A stretch of 17,537 nucleotides of DNA from Bacilli bacterium (GCA_016296435.1 JAEDJI010000014.1:1-17537), one strand, 5' to 3'; shown: positions 5,414 through 14,198, counted from the first letter of the stretch. The notes: a model not told the origin generated them from the letters alone. Made by a program: numbers and translations.

Positions 5414-6634
5414 TTAATTTAGTTCTTTTATAATAGGAAAATAGTCTTTACCATTACTTTTTATACCTTTTATTTTAGAATTAGTATATCCAAGTAAATA
5501 TTTTTTATTATTAAAGTAATAAATTTTATTATATGATTCATTATTACTATAAGAAAGTTTTTCTTCTTTTATCACTTCATACTTTTTATTATAAGTTACT
5601 ATAATACTATCAGTAACTGTATTTTTTTCTTTTATTCCTGTTACTCCGACTACTGTGATATTATCATTATCAATCAATAAATCATTAAATACAGTAAAAT
5701 TATCTCCTTTATAAGTGACTTCTTTTATTTTTTTACCATTATTATTTAGTACTACTAATGATGCTTTATAATAATCTAATTTATTCTTACTATCCAATTT
5801 TGTTCCTGTAAGTATATAATTATTATCTATTTTATTAATGCTTGTAAAACCTAATGTATCTGTATATGAGTAATGATAATGCCATTTTTCTTTTAAATTT
5901 TCATCATATTTCATTAATACACCGACAGAATCATTGATGCTACCAACGACTGCATAGCCATTTTCTTCCACTAAAATATCGGTATATATACCTTTATATG
6001 GACCTTTATAATTTGCTCTTTTTAATTCTTTTCCGTTTTTATCAAATTTAACTATTATTGCTCCACCATTCTTATGATTTCCAATTACATCTTTTTCATA
6101 TAGACTTTTTCCTACCACTATAAAATTACCATCAGATAGTGCTTTTACTTTAGTAAATTCAGTATTTCCTAGTATTTTAAAGTTTTTTCTAAATACTTGT
6201 TTATAGTTCTTATCATACTTAACAATTAGTCCTTCACTAGCACCATTTTCAGTATGATAGTCATTCATTTCAATAGCACCGACTACTATGAATCCATCAT
6301 CTACCTTTGTTATATCATTATAATATGAATTATTCCCTAGATCTAACATAATTTCTTTTTTTACTCTAAATTTGTTATTATAAACATTTAACAATGCTTT
6401 TGAATATTCTTGTTTCTTATGACTTTTCCCATATTTAAAGTCTGAATTACCTACTCCAACAAAGCCTTTATCAGTGGAAACTAATCCATTTATAAAAGTA
6501 TAATAAGTATTATTTTTGTCTTGTTTATAAGAAAGTGCTCCCATATATATTAGTTCTCCAATAAGTATGATTGATAGAACTACTACTATTGTTTTAATTA
6601 TTTTATTTATATTATTTTCTTTAATTTTTTTCAT
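5414..6634 (-). CDS. Membrane-anchored extracellular protein with seven propeller-like repeats
   Basis: 406 residues. A lysine-rich start and one hydrophobic segment at about 13-34 form an uncleaved signal anchor, leaving the rest outside the cell. The ectodomain repeats a unit ending in [G/N]-[F/Y]-x-V-V-G followed by a strand like LIVKYDKNxK. Clear copies are GFVGVG (57), GFIVVG (114), NFIVVG (170), GYAVVG (226), NYILTG (272), NITVVG (325) and KYLLGY (378), spaced about 46-57 residues. Seven such units suggest a seven-bladed beta-propeller, which usually binds ligands or proteins. I know no specific function. It has its own promoter (6653-6681) and GGAGG before the ATG, and ends at the bidirectional terminator. 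Confidence 0.75.
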   Translation of the reverse strand: MKKIKENNINKIIKTIVVVLSIILIGELIYMGALSYKQDKNNTYYTFINGLVSTDKGFVGVGNSDFKYGKSHKKQEYSKALLNVYNNKFRVKKEIMLDLGNNSYYNDITKVDDGFIVVGAIEMNDYHTENGASEGLIVKYDKNYKQVFRKNFKILGNTEFTKVKALSDGNFIVVGKSLYEKDVIGNHKNGGAIIVKFDKNGKELKRANYKGPYKGIYTDILVEENGYAVVGSINDSVGVLMKYDENLKEKWHYHYSYTDTLGFTSINKIDNNYILTGTKLDSKNKLDYYKASLVVLNNNGKKIKEVTYKGDNFTVFNDLLIDNDNITVVGVTGIKEKNTVTDSIIVTYNKKYEVIKEEKLSYSNNESYNKIYYFNNKKYLLGYTNSKIKGIKSNGKDYFPIIKELN

Positions 6635-6652
6635 ACTATTCCTCCAAGAATA

Positions 6653-6681
6653 ATTTTATCACACTAATTAAGGTACTTCAA
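6653..6681 (-). promoter_or_regulatory. Promoter of the propeller-like protein gene
   Basis: Minus-strand -35 TTGAAG (6681-6676), a 17-bp spacer ending in TGA, and -10 TAAAAT (6658-6653), an extended -10. It begins 9 bp after the terminator run of the upstream envelope operon, so the gene is a separate unit. Confidence 0.75.
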
Positions 6682-6689
6682 TAAAAATT

Positions 6690-6714
6690 AAAAAAACTAT
6701 CCATAAGGGATAGT
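6690..6714 (-). terminator. Terminator of the five-gene envelope operon
   Basis: On the minus strand ACTATCC (6714-6708) pairs with GGATAGT (6702-6696) around CTTAT, followed by a run of Ts to 6690. It lies 28 nt past the last stop codon of the operon. Confidence 0.88.
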
Positions 6715-6742
6715 CTAAATTAATCAATTTTATTATTATTTT

Positions 6743-7363
6743 TTATTTCATATAGTAAACTTCTAATTTATCACCATTATGTAATAATTTTACTACTACA
6801 TTTGAAGGATAACCCATATCTTTTTTATAAGTAAGCTTTACATTTACACTGTATGCTTCATCATCTTTTATCTTTTTATATTGATATTTTTCAGTTTTAA
6901 TACTATCAACATATGATGAATCTACTACTGGTAATTGTTGAGTTCTGTCTTTGTATAAGTTATGTTCAATGTATTTATATACTGTTTCGGATGCTTCAAG
7001 TACAAAGTTTTCTTTGTATGGACTATAAATAAATTGTACTCCTCCGATATCATTTTTAGATACCTTATTATCTAAGTTATAGAAGTCTACTGCTGTCATT
7101 TGTGCAACTAATTTTGCATATTCTTCATAGTCTACTTCATCTTTATTTAAAACTTTTTGAAGTTCTTTAAATAAATCTTTATATATTGCTGGAGCATCTT
7201 CTTCTAGTGTGTAACCATGTTTATCAATCTTTTCTACTACAACAGCACCACCGATTGCATCTTTATTCTTATTAATTGTTTTATAACCAAAGTATCCCCC
7301 GATTGCTAATAAAACTATAAGTAATAATATTATAATAATTAAAATAATTTTTTTCTTTTTCAT
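6743..7363 (-). CDS. Membrane-anchored extracellular protein, last gene of the LtaS operon
   Basis: 206 residues, not recognised. A KKKKK start and hydrophobic segment at about 6-27 give a signal anchor; there is no lipobox cysteine. The ectodomain has a helical first half (YKDLFKELQKVLNKDEVDYE, AKLVAQMTAVDFYNL) and a beta-rich end (AYSVNVKLTYKKDMGYPSNV, DKLEVYYMK), overall like an NTF2-like or DUF4878-type small fold, though I cannot confirm that. The start is only 1 nt after the LtaS-like stop, with AAAGGAG inside the LtaS 3' end, so translation is likely coupled. The context suggests an accessory of cell-envelope polymer synthesis; this is inference from position only. Confidence 0.78.
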   Translation of the reverse strand: MKKKKIILIIIILLLIVLLAIGGYFGYKTINKNKDAIGGAVVVEKIDKHGYTLEEDAPAIYKDLFKELQKVLNKDEVDYEEYAKLVAQMTAVDFYNLDNKVSKNDIGGVQFIYSPYKENFVLEASETVYKYIEHNLYKDRTQQLPVVDSSYVDSIKTEKYQYKKIKDDEAYSVNVKLTYKKDMGYPSNVVVKLLHNGDKLEVYYMK

Positions 7364-7364
7364 A

Positions 7365-9389
7365 CTATTTCTCCTTTATATATTTACTGTCTGATAATAC
7401 TTTTTCAAAATAATTATAAACTATCACATCATTAGATATTTCAAGTATTTGTTCAGCCTTTACTTTATTTTTATTTATATAGTCCTCACTAAGAGGAATA
7501 TTTTTTAACAATTTATATTGTCCTTTGTTATTGTAATAAACATAATTAGTTAAAAAATTACCATTAGGAAATACTACTAAGTTATCTTTTTTATTCATAA
7601 CATCTGTGCCTAAAGCATATTTATTATAAATGCCCAGCATGTTACCAAGTGTAACAGATACATCATACATACCCATAGCTGTATCTACTTTTTTAGCATA
7701 ATTATTTTTAAATTCTTCATCTTTGCTCCATATTATAAGAGGAGTACTTCGGTTAAGTTCTTGCCAATAGTAATCTAATTCTTTATATTTAGGATTGTCT
7801 GAATTTAGAATACCATTTGTTTCATAGTCATAATTGTAATATCTATTCCACAATGAAGTAGATATTCTAGCGTCATGGTCTCCATATATAACAAGTACTG
7901 TATTATCTAAAAGTTTATTTTCTTCAAGAAGTGATATTAAGTATCCTATTTGAGCATCTGCATAATGAGAAGAAACAAAATAATCTCCAAGCTTAGTATC
8001 TTCCATATATTGATATTTTGTTTCATTTACAGTCATAGTAAGATCCAATTTTTCAAATAAATTATTATATGAAAATGGTGTATGGTTACTTAATGTTATT
8101 ATTGTACCATAATATAATTTATGTTCTTCATTAATTTGTTTTATATACTCTACTGATTGTCTCATGAAAGATCTATCAGAAAGACCAAAACCAATATTTT
8201 CATCATCTATATAAGATTTTTTTTCATAGAATTTATCATATCCAAGGTTTTTATGCATTATATTTCTATTCCAAAAGTCTCCAGTATTAGCATGCATACT
8301 GAATGTATAATATCCTTTTTCTTTTAGTAACTTATACATAGAAACAAATTCTTTATCAGAATAGTTTATAAATACAGAACCACTTTTAACAGGAAGAAGA
8401 GATGTTGCCATAGTAAATTCAGTATCACTACTTGTACCAAAACTTACTTGAGGATGAAAATTACTAAAGTAAAGTCCTTCTTTTGTTAGTCTATTTAGAT
8501 TTGGAGTAATTTCAGTACCATTGATTTTCATATTAATAAGGACATTTTGCATACTTTCAAAATGAATTGCAATAACATTTTTACCTTTTAATACATTGGT
8601 GTATTCATTTTTATAGTTTTGTTTATCACTACGATCACTATAAAAATCATTAACTTCTTTATAGACTTTATCTGAACCAAATAGTGTTGCCATTTTTGGT
8701 TCTAAACTTTTTACTATATCATTTACTTGATATAGATATACTCCGAATTTACTAACTAAGTATTCTCTATTCCATTGGGTATAAAATCTTCCATAGTCTA
8801 CTCCTTTTAAAGTGGTAAGTAGTAGACCTAGGAATACTAAAGACCATATATACATAAATCTAAGGCTTTTATTTTTAGAGAATCTTTTTGCTTTTAAAAA
8901 CTCTTTTTGTTTTTTTTGTCTTTTATCAAATATATACATGCATATAGGAAACCATAAAGGTATTAAGTATTTAAGTTCAATAAGATCACCTACTACATTA
9001 GATTCTCCAGTTTTATAATTAGTTAGTGCAAATGAAATAAATGTAATTGATATAAAAGAACTGTAATACCGATAATAAACTATGTTAGAAATACAAATTA
9101 AAGTAGCAAGAATAGTCATTGTATAAAGATAAACATTACGCCATTTATTTTTAAATAGAAAGTAAAATGATGCAAAGAATATAGTAATAAATAGATCTGC
9201 AAATATTGGGGATATACTAAATATATTACCAGTAGTAAATGCTCTTAGTATAATACCATTTAATAAAGAACCAAATATATAAATAAATAACATTTTATTT
9301 TCATCAAAAAATAAATATGATTGTTTTATAAAAACGCTTATTTTTTTTATTAAAAAATTATTTTTGAGATCATTTAATTTCTTTTTCAT
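7365..9389 (-). CDS. ltaS: LTA synthase-family protein (polyglycerol-phosphate synthase, sulfatase fold)
   Basis: 674 residues. Five membrane segments lie in about 33-195, then an extracellular sulfatase-type domain from about 270 to 590. Active-site motifs are HFESMQ (Glu278), FGTSSDTEF (317-325), DFWNR (Trp373, Arg375), SNHTPF (His436) and YGDHD (Asp504, His505). LtaS transfers glycerol phosphate from phosphatidylglycerol to build lipoteichoic acid outside the membrane. The nucleophile of S. aureus LtaS is the Thr of GKTSD; here that position reads as Ser320, with Thr319 beside it. The start follows AAGGAGTG and overlaps the YihY gene by 20 nt. The general family is secure. Whether it makes true LTA, acts as primase or makes a related polymer is not decided by sequence. 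Confidence 0.9.
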   Translation of the reverse strand: MKKKLNDLKNNFLIKKISVFIKQSYLFFDENKMLFIYIFGSLLNGIILRAFTTGNIFSISPIFADLFITIFFASFYFLFKNKWRNVYLYTMTILATLICISNIVYYRYYSSFISITFISFALTNYKTGESNVVGDLIELKYLIPLWFPICMYIFDKRQKKQKEFLKAKRFSKNKSLRFMYIWSLVFLGLLLTTLKGVDYGRFYTQWNREYLVSKFGVYLYQVNDIVKSLEPKMATLFGSDKVYKEVNDFYSDRSDKQNYKNEYTNVLKGKNVIAIHFESMQNVLINMKINGTEITPNLNRLTKEGLYFSNFHPQVSFGTSSDTEFTMATSLLPVKSGSVFINYSDKEFVSMYKLLKEKGYYTFSMHANTGDFWNRNIMHKNLGYDKFYEKKSYIDDENIGFGLSDRSFMRQSVEYIKQINEEHKLYYGTIITLSNHTPFSYNNLFEKLDLTMTVNETKYQYMEDTKLGDYFVSSHYADAQIGYLISLLEENKLLDNTVLVIYGDHDARISTSLWNRYYNYDYETNGILNSDNPKYKELDYYWQELNRSTPLIIWSKDEEFKNNYAKKVDTAMGMYDVSVTLGNMLGIYNKYALGTDVMNKKDNLVVFPNGNFLTNYVYYNNKGQYKLLKNIPLSEDYINKNKVKAEQILEISNDVIVYNYFEKVLSDSKYIKEK

Positions 9390-10206
9390 TATTATTACAC
9401 TCCTTATTTTGATACCTATTTACATTTATAGCCATACCCATCACGAAGATATATGCTAATAAATAAATCCAAATAAGTAAGATAAGTATGTTAGCAAAGT
9501 TTCCATATAATTCATCATATCTTGCTATATTAGTAATATAAAATGCAAATAATTCAGTTGATGCAATAAAACCAATAGTAGTAAAAACAGAACCTAGTGT
9601 AGTATGTTTACTTTTGACAGATGTATCTGGTCCTAGTGTGTATAATAGTTTAATACTTATATATATGATTAAGAAGGAACCTATTAATTTCATAATACTT
9701 ATAAAGCCATAATATTCTTTAATTAAATATGTTATAGAAAAATATTCCATAATATTTTTAAAGATAATATTTCCTAAAAGAGGAATAATTATTATAAATA
9801 AAAATAAGATAACAAGTATCACAGTCATAATACATGCTTTAATTTTTAACCTTAAATAATTTGGTTGCTCTAATCCATATATAGCATTAGATGCAATTAT
9901 AATAGCACTTGGTCCATTTGAACCAAGTATGATGTAGCATCCAATAATGAATGCTACATTACCTACTGAAGTACTATCTAATAATTTTATAATAATATTA
10001 GATAAAGCACTTGGTATTATACCATTAAGGGCATTAGCTAAGTCAAAGTTATTAAATATTATTGAGGCAATAAGAGATATAATTGCAATAATTGGTATCA
10101 TTGACATTAATATATAAAATGCTAGTTGCCCTGGCAAAATACGAAGTTCTGGAGTCTTTAAAGCATCTAAAAAGTTTTGATATATTCTTTTTACTTCGCG
10201 TTTCAT
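9370..10206 (-). CDS. YihY/BrkB-family integral membrane protein
   Basis: 278 residues with six predicted membrane segments at about 27-50, 83-105, 120-147, 168-190, 202-222 and 235-258. Family marks include LPGQLAFYILMSMIPI near the start, GSNGPSAIIIASNAIYGL in the middle, and YGNFANILILLIWIYLLAYI near the end. The family was once misnamed ribonuclease BN; members are membrane proteins of uncertain role, with transport or envelope functions proposed. The start is the ATG at 10206, sharing one base with the upstream stop (TGATG) and preceded by AGGAG; a GTG one codon earlier is possible but less likely. Its tail overlaps the LtaS-like start, so tight coupling with teichoic-acid synthesis is likely. 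Confidence 0.92.
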   Translation of the reverse strand: MKREVKRIYQNFLDALKTPELRILPGQLAFYILMSMIPIIAIISLIASIIFNNFDLANALNGIIPSALSNIIIKLLDSTSVGNVAFIIGCYIILGSNGPSAIIIASNAIYGLEQPNYLRLKIKACIMTVILVILFLFIIIIPLLGNIIFKNIMEYFSITYLIKEYYGFISIMKLIGSFLIIYISIKLLYTLGPDTSVKSKHTTLGSVFTTIGFIASTELFAFYITNIARYDELYGNFANILILLIWIYLLAYIFVMGMAINVNRYQNKECNNNEKEIK

Positions 10207-12257
10207 CACTTATTCTCCTGCTTATCCTTTCTCATTGCAATACTAGCTTCGTTTATAGCATCGTCAATTGTTTTAATTTCATCTTCGATCATACTATAAC
10301 CAGTAGCAACTCCGAAACCATGTGGTAATTTATCAAATTCTTTTGTTAATTTATTTATATATGTATTAATTTGTTTTTCATTATAACCAATTAAATAAAC
10401 TAAGAACTCATTTCCATCTGATCTTATTATTTCACTCTTTTCTAATTGAGTATTAATAAGAATAGCAGCAGCTCTTTTAATTAGTTTATTTCCTTCCTCA
10501 TGACCATAATTATCATTTACATATTTTAAATTATTTAAATCTAATATAATAATAGTACGAGGATAAATTTTAGTTTCATCCCAAGCATCTATATTAGCAT
10601 TAAGATAATTTCTATTTTTTAAAGAAGTAAGCATATCATTATATTTTAAAATATTTTCTTTTTTTGTTTTCTTTAAATTAGTATTAATTTTACTAATCAT
10701 AACAATTATTATTATCAAAATAACAGGAATAAGTACAATAGATAATAATAGCATATATAGACTATTAAAGTTTTTAGCATTAACAGAATTATCTACAATT
10801 GATTTCATACCTAAACTTTTTATGTTATCGTTATCAGCATAGCTTGTAATAAAGTTAAGTAATGAATATAGAACAGTTTCATTACTTGAAACATAAAAAC
10901 TATTTCCAGATAAGTATAAATCTTTAAAGATTAGATTATAATCAGATAAATAATCTCTATTATGTAAATAATCAACTTCATCCATCAAAAGAACACCATA
11001 ATTATATTCACTTATCTTTTTAATATTAGTAATATTAGCATTATAGTTGTTATTTATATAATTGTATAAATTATCGTTTCCATAAATATATATTTTTTGA
11101 TTCATTAAACCATCTTTACTATTTAAATTAATATAATTTTTACTAAGTGCTACTAGTGATGAAGATGGGATATTTGTATGAAAAGTATTATCATCTTTAT
11201 ATTCAAAATCAATAAAAGCAAGGTCTACTTTATTAGATTTAATATCACTTAATAATTCTTCTTTTGTATCATATTTAACATATGAAAAATCAATATTATT
11301 CATGTTCTTTAATGTATTTATATATTGCCCTGCTACTGAATATATTTTTTTATTATTTACTAAGTTGTAAGCACTATTTTTAACATATCCATATTTATAA
11401 GTTTTACTAGAAAGAGATACTCTATCTACATCAGAAATATTCATAATATTAGTATAAAAGCTCATGAATTCTTTATTATAATCACTTATAAATAATTCTT
11501 CTTTATATTTTGATAAATATTTACTAACTACACTATTTAACTTATCATTAGTTGACATGCGTAAAATTATTTTATTAGACAAGTCAGTAAAATCATAATT
11601 TATATATAATTGATTATTAACAATCTTAGAAAGACAATAATGACGTGGCACTATAGCATATTCTATTTTTTTAGATTTGATATCCGCAATTAAATTATCA
11701 ATGTTAGAATAACTTACAAAATCATTACTATAAATATTAGTAATTATTTCTTTGTCATTTTCTAAAATACCAATCTTTTTAGTAGATAACTCATTAAAAT
11801 TATCAATAATAGTGTTGTCTATACTTATTAAAACATATTTATCTTCTCCGATTATAATGTCATCTTTTTTAAGTGTATCTTTATTAGATAGTACCATCAT
11901 CCTAAGACCTGCTTGATTTTCTTGTTCTTCATTATCTGATGGGTAATTATATGGATTTTTATTAAATGTTAATTTTGTTTCATTTTCTAAAAAAGTTACA
12001 TAGTCAAATAAAACACCTTCCCCATCTTCACCATAAATATTAAGATTATTAGGGATTTCAATATTGAATAGATTATTTTTATTTTTATCTATCCATTGTT
12101 TTTCAAATAGTGTTAGTTTAGTACTATTATCTGGAGCATTAAGAAATAAATAAATTCCTAATGCAGTAGCAAGTAAAAGAACCAAGATTATAATTAACTT
12201 GGTTAATTTGTTACCATTGCTTTTATTTTTATTATTCTTTTTTGATTTATTTTTCAT
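10206..12257 (-). CDS. Membrane sensor with two solute-receptor domains and a degenerate GGDEF domain
   Basis: 683 residues. A membrane segment at about 19-40 is followed by an extracellular region of ~450 residues. That region looks like two periplasmic-binding-protein-like (BvgS type, SBP_bac_3-like) domains, at about 50-265 and 285-480. A second membrane segment (about 499-522) leads to a C-terminal GGDEF domain: LTSLKNR (543-549), DLNNLKYVNDNYGHEEGN (573-590), then RSDGNEF (612-618). The GGDEF signature is DGNEF: the first Gly is Asp and the metal-binding acidic residue is Asn. No RxxD inhibitory site precedes it. Classical members make cyclic di-GMP; this one may be inactive, altered, or a nucleotide-binding effector. 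It is the second gene of the envelope operon, starting 9 nt after the upstream stop. Confidence 0.85.
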   Translation of the reverse strand: MKNKSKKNNKNKSNGNKLTKLIIILVLLLATALGIYLFLNAPDNSTKLTLFEKQWIDKNKNNLFNIEIPNNLNIYGEDGEGVLFDYVTFLENETKLTFNKNPYNYPSDNEEQENQAGLRMMVLSNKDTLKKDDIIIGEDKYVLISIDNTIIDNFNELSTKKIGILENDKEIITNIYSNDFVSYSNIDNLIADIKSKKIEYAIVPRHYCLSKIVNNQLYINYDFTDLSNKIILRMSTNDKLNSVVSKYLSKYKEELFISDYNKEFMSFYTNIMNISDVDRVSLSSKTYKYGYVKNSAYNLVNNKKIYSVAGQYINTLKNMNNIDFSYVKYDTKEELLSDIKSNKVDLAFIDFEYKDDNTFHTNIPSSSLVALSKNYINLNSKDGLMNQKIYIYGNDNLYNYINNNYNANITNIKKISEYNYGVLLMDEVDYLHNRDYLSDYNLIFKDLYLSGNSFYVSSNETVLYSLLNFITSYADNDNIKSLGMKSIVDNSVNAKNFNSLYMLLLSIVLIPVILIIIIVMISKINTNLKKTKKENILKYNDMLTSLKNRNYLNANIDAWDETKIYPRTIIILDLNNLKYVNDNYGHEEGNKLIKRAAAILINTQLEKSEIIRSDGNEFLVYLIGYNEKQINTYINKLTKEFDKLPHGFGVATGYSMIEDEIKTIDDAINEASIAMRKDKQENK

Positions 12258-12266
12258 TATTTACAC

Positions 12267-12737
12267 CTACTTAGCTGAAGAGTATGAGAAATTATCATTA
12301 CTCTTGTTTTTATATGCAATTATTGGATAACCAGTTTCTTTTGAATTTTCAGATTTTATAAATACTTGAAAATCATAATAAGCAACTTGTTCTTCATCAA
12401 ATTCTTTTAAAATTACATCTGTAATCTTCTTTGCATCTTTTGGTTTAGTTTCTTCAATAACTGTCACTACTATATCAACTGTTTTACCACTTACATTTGT
12501 TTTACAAGAAGAGACATATTTTTCATTTTCAATTTTTTCATCAAGCTCACCCATTTTAGTAGTAGTTATTTCAACTTTTTCTATTCCATCTAATCTATTA
12601 CCATATACTGGAGTCCCAAGTGATGGCATAACTGCTTTATATATTATAAATAAAAGTAGTAATAAAGCGATAAATACCACTACTGCTATTGAAGTATACT
12701 TATTTTTTTTTATTTCATTAATTAGTTTACTTTTCAA
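12267..12737 (-). CDS. Small membrane-anchored extracellular protein, first gene of the envelope operon
   Basis: 156 residues, not recognised. A basic N terminus (KSKLINEIKKNKYTS) and one hydrophobic segment at about 17-36 form a signal anchor. The outer domain starts with TPVYGNRLDGIEKVEI and has a beta-alpha-beta look (TVDIVVTVIEET, AKKITDVILKEFDEEQ, AYYDFQVFIKSE, GYPIIAYKN). The start chosen is the TTG at 12737, because GAGGTGAT lies four bases before it. An upstream in-frame ATG at 12767 would fall inside the promoter region, ahead of the predicted transcription start. It heads the operon with the sensor, YihY and LtaS-like genes, so a role near envelope polymer synthesis or sensing is plausible but unproven. 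Confidence 0.8.
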   Translation of the reverse strand: MKSKLINEIKKNKYTSIAVVVFIALLLLLFIIYKAVMPSLGTPVYGNRLDGIEKVEITTTKMGELDEKIENEKYVSSCKTNVSGKTVDIVVTVIEETKPKDAKKITDVILKEFDEEQVAYYDFQVFIKSENSKETGYPIIAYKNKSNDNFSYSSAK

Positions 12738-12758
12738 TTTAATCACCTCATTATAGTA

Positions 12759-12787
12759 ATTATACATTATATCTTATATAAAATCAA
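12759..12787 (-). promoter_or_regulatory. Promoter of the envelope operon
   Basis: Minus-strand -35 TTGATT (12787-12782), exactly 17 bp, then -10 TATAAT (12764-12759). Two further TATAAT-like hexamers lie nearby. It sits directly against the gatB stop. The leader is only about 20 nt, too short for a riboswitch. Confidence 0.75.
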
Positions 12788-12788
12788 T

Positions 12789-14198
12789 TTACATTTTTTT
12801 ACACATTTTAATTAATGTTTCATTGACAAGTTTTGGATTAAATGATCCTTTTACTTCTTTCATAACCATTCCCATTAAAAATTTAAGAGCATTTTCTTTA
12901 CCCGCCTTATAATCATTTACACTTTTTTCATTATCGAGTAATACTTTTTTAATTATTTCTTCAAGGGATGCAGTATCTGTTTCCAATGAAATATTCTTTT
13001 CTTTTAAAATGTCTTTAACACTAGAGTCACTTTCTAATATATCTATCATAATATCTTTAAATATTTTATTGGTGATAATACCATCAGATAGTAAAGTAAC
13101 AAGTTCATTAAATTTATTAATAGATAATTTTGTATCAAAAATACTAAGTCTATTTTTATTTAAATATGATAATATATCGGTAAGTAATAGATTACTTGCT
13201 ATTTTAAAATTAATATCTGTTTCTATAAAGTTATTTAAATAGTCAGATAAATCTTTATTATTTATTAATTTTTCTACATTTATAGGTAATATATTTCTTT
13301 CTAAATATATTTTTCTTCTTTCATCTGGAAGTAATACAATGCTTTCTTTAACACTAGAAATCATATCATCAAATATTTCTAAATATGGAATATCTGGTTC
13401 TGGAAAATAACGATAGTCATTACCTGTTTCCTTTTTTCTCATAAGAACTGTAGTATTAGTAGCACTGTCAAATTTTCTAGTTTCTTCTTCAATAATGCCA
13501 CCAGATTCAATAATTTGTTCTTGTCTTTTTATTTCATAGTCAATTGCAATTCCAACATTAGATATTGAACCAATATTTTTAATTTCTGTTCGTGTTCCGA
13601 GAGTATCATTATCACTAATTGATACATTAACGTCTGCTCTCATACTTCCTTCTTCTATTTTACAATCACTAACTCCCAGATAAAATAAGGTTTCTCTAAT
13701 TCTTTCTAAGTATTTCATTGCTTCTTCTTTTGTATGCATATCAGGACATGAAACAATTTCAATAAGGGGAACACCTGCTCTATTATAGTTTAAGTATGTT
13801 TTATTATTAGCATGTAAACTTTTAGCAGTATCCTCTTCAATGTGAATACGTTCTATTCTTATTTTTTTATTATCTACTAAAACATAACCATCACAACCAA
13901 TCGGAGTTCTTGCTTGGGTAATTTGATACCCTTTAGGTAAGTCTGGATAAAAATAATTTTTTCTATCAAAGTGCATTTTTTTATTAATATTACAATTAAG
14001 TCCCAAACAGGCTTTTAATGCACTCATAATAACTCCTTTATTTAAGGTAGGAAGAACACCAGGATAGCCTAGATCTATTTCACAAATATTGGTGTTTGCT
14101 GTACTATTATAATCATTTTTACTAGGAGAAAATACTTTTGAATTAGTTTTTAATTCAACATGGATTTCTATTCCGATTGTTGCAGTATATTTACTCAT
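12789..14198 (-). CDS. gatB: Asp-tRNA(Asn)/Glu-tRNA(Gln) amidotransferase subunit B
   Basis: 469 residues, the usual length. GatB binds the mischarged tRNA and activates its carboxyl group so that ammonia from GatA converts Glu-tRNA(Gln) to Gln-tRNA(Gln), or Asp-tRNA(Asn) to Asn-tRNA(Asn). Landmarks are IGIEIHVELKT at the start, IDLGYPGVLP, FDRKNYFYPDLPKGYQITQ, IHIEEDTAKS, YRYFPEPDIPYL, and the helical tail domain with KAGKENALKFLMGMVMKEVK. The cysteine ligands of the zinc-type GatB are mostly missing, as in other Bacilli. The start is the ATG at 14198, 6 nt after AGGAGGTG; an upstream in-frame GTG lies within that ribosome-binding site. It overlaps the gatA stop by 8 nt. No terminator follows it. 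Confidence 0.97.
   Translation of the reverse strand: MSKYTATIGIEIHVELKTNSKVFSPSKNDYNSTANTNICEIDLGYPGVLPTLNKGVIMSALKACLGLNCNINKKMHFDRKNYFYPDLPKGYQITQARTPIGCDGYVLVDNKKIRIERIHIEEDTAKSLHANNKTYLNYNRAGVPLIEIVSCPDMHTKEEAMKYLERIRETLFYLGVSDCKIEEGSMRADVNVSISDNDTLGTRTEIKNIGSISNVGIAIDYEIKRQEQIIESGGIIEEETRKFDSATNTTVLMRKKETGNDYRYFPEPDIPYLEIFDDMISSVKESIVLLPDERRKIYLERNILPINVEKLINNKDLSDYLNNFIETDINFKIASNLLLTDILSYLNKNRLSIFDTKLSINKFNELVTLLSDGIITNKIFKDIMIDILESDSSVKDILKEKNISLETDTASLEEIIKKVLLDNEKSVNDYKAGKENALKFLMGMVMKEVKGSFNPKLVNETLIKMCKKM

Noticed and set aside
9370..10208. Possible code 4 (UGA read as Trp), as in Mollicutes
   Set aside because: UGA ends two genes at positions that fit coupled overlaps, and Trp is written UGG in well conserved proteins such as GatA.
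12738..12788. A cyclic di-GMP riboswitch ahead of the GGDEF operon
   Set aside because: The leader is only about 20 nt, too short for any known riboswitch fold.
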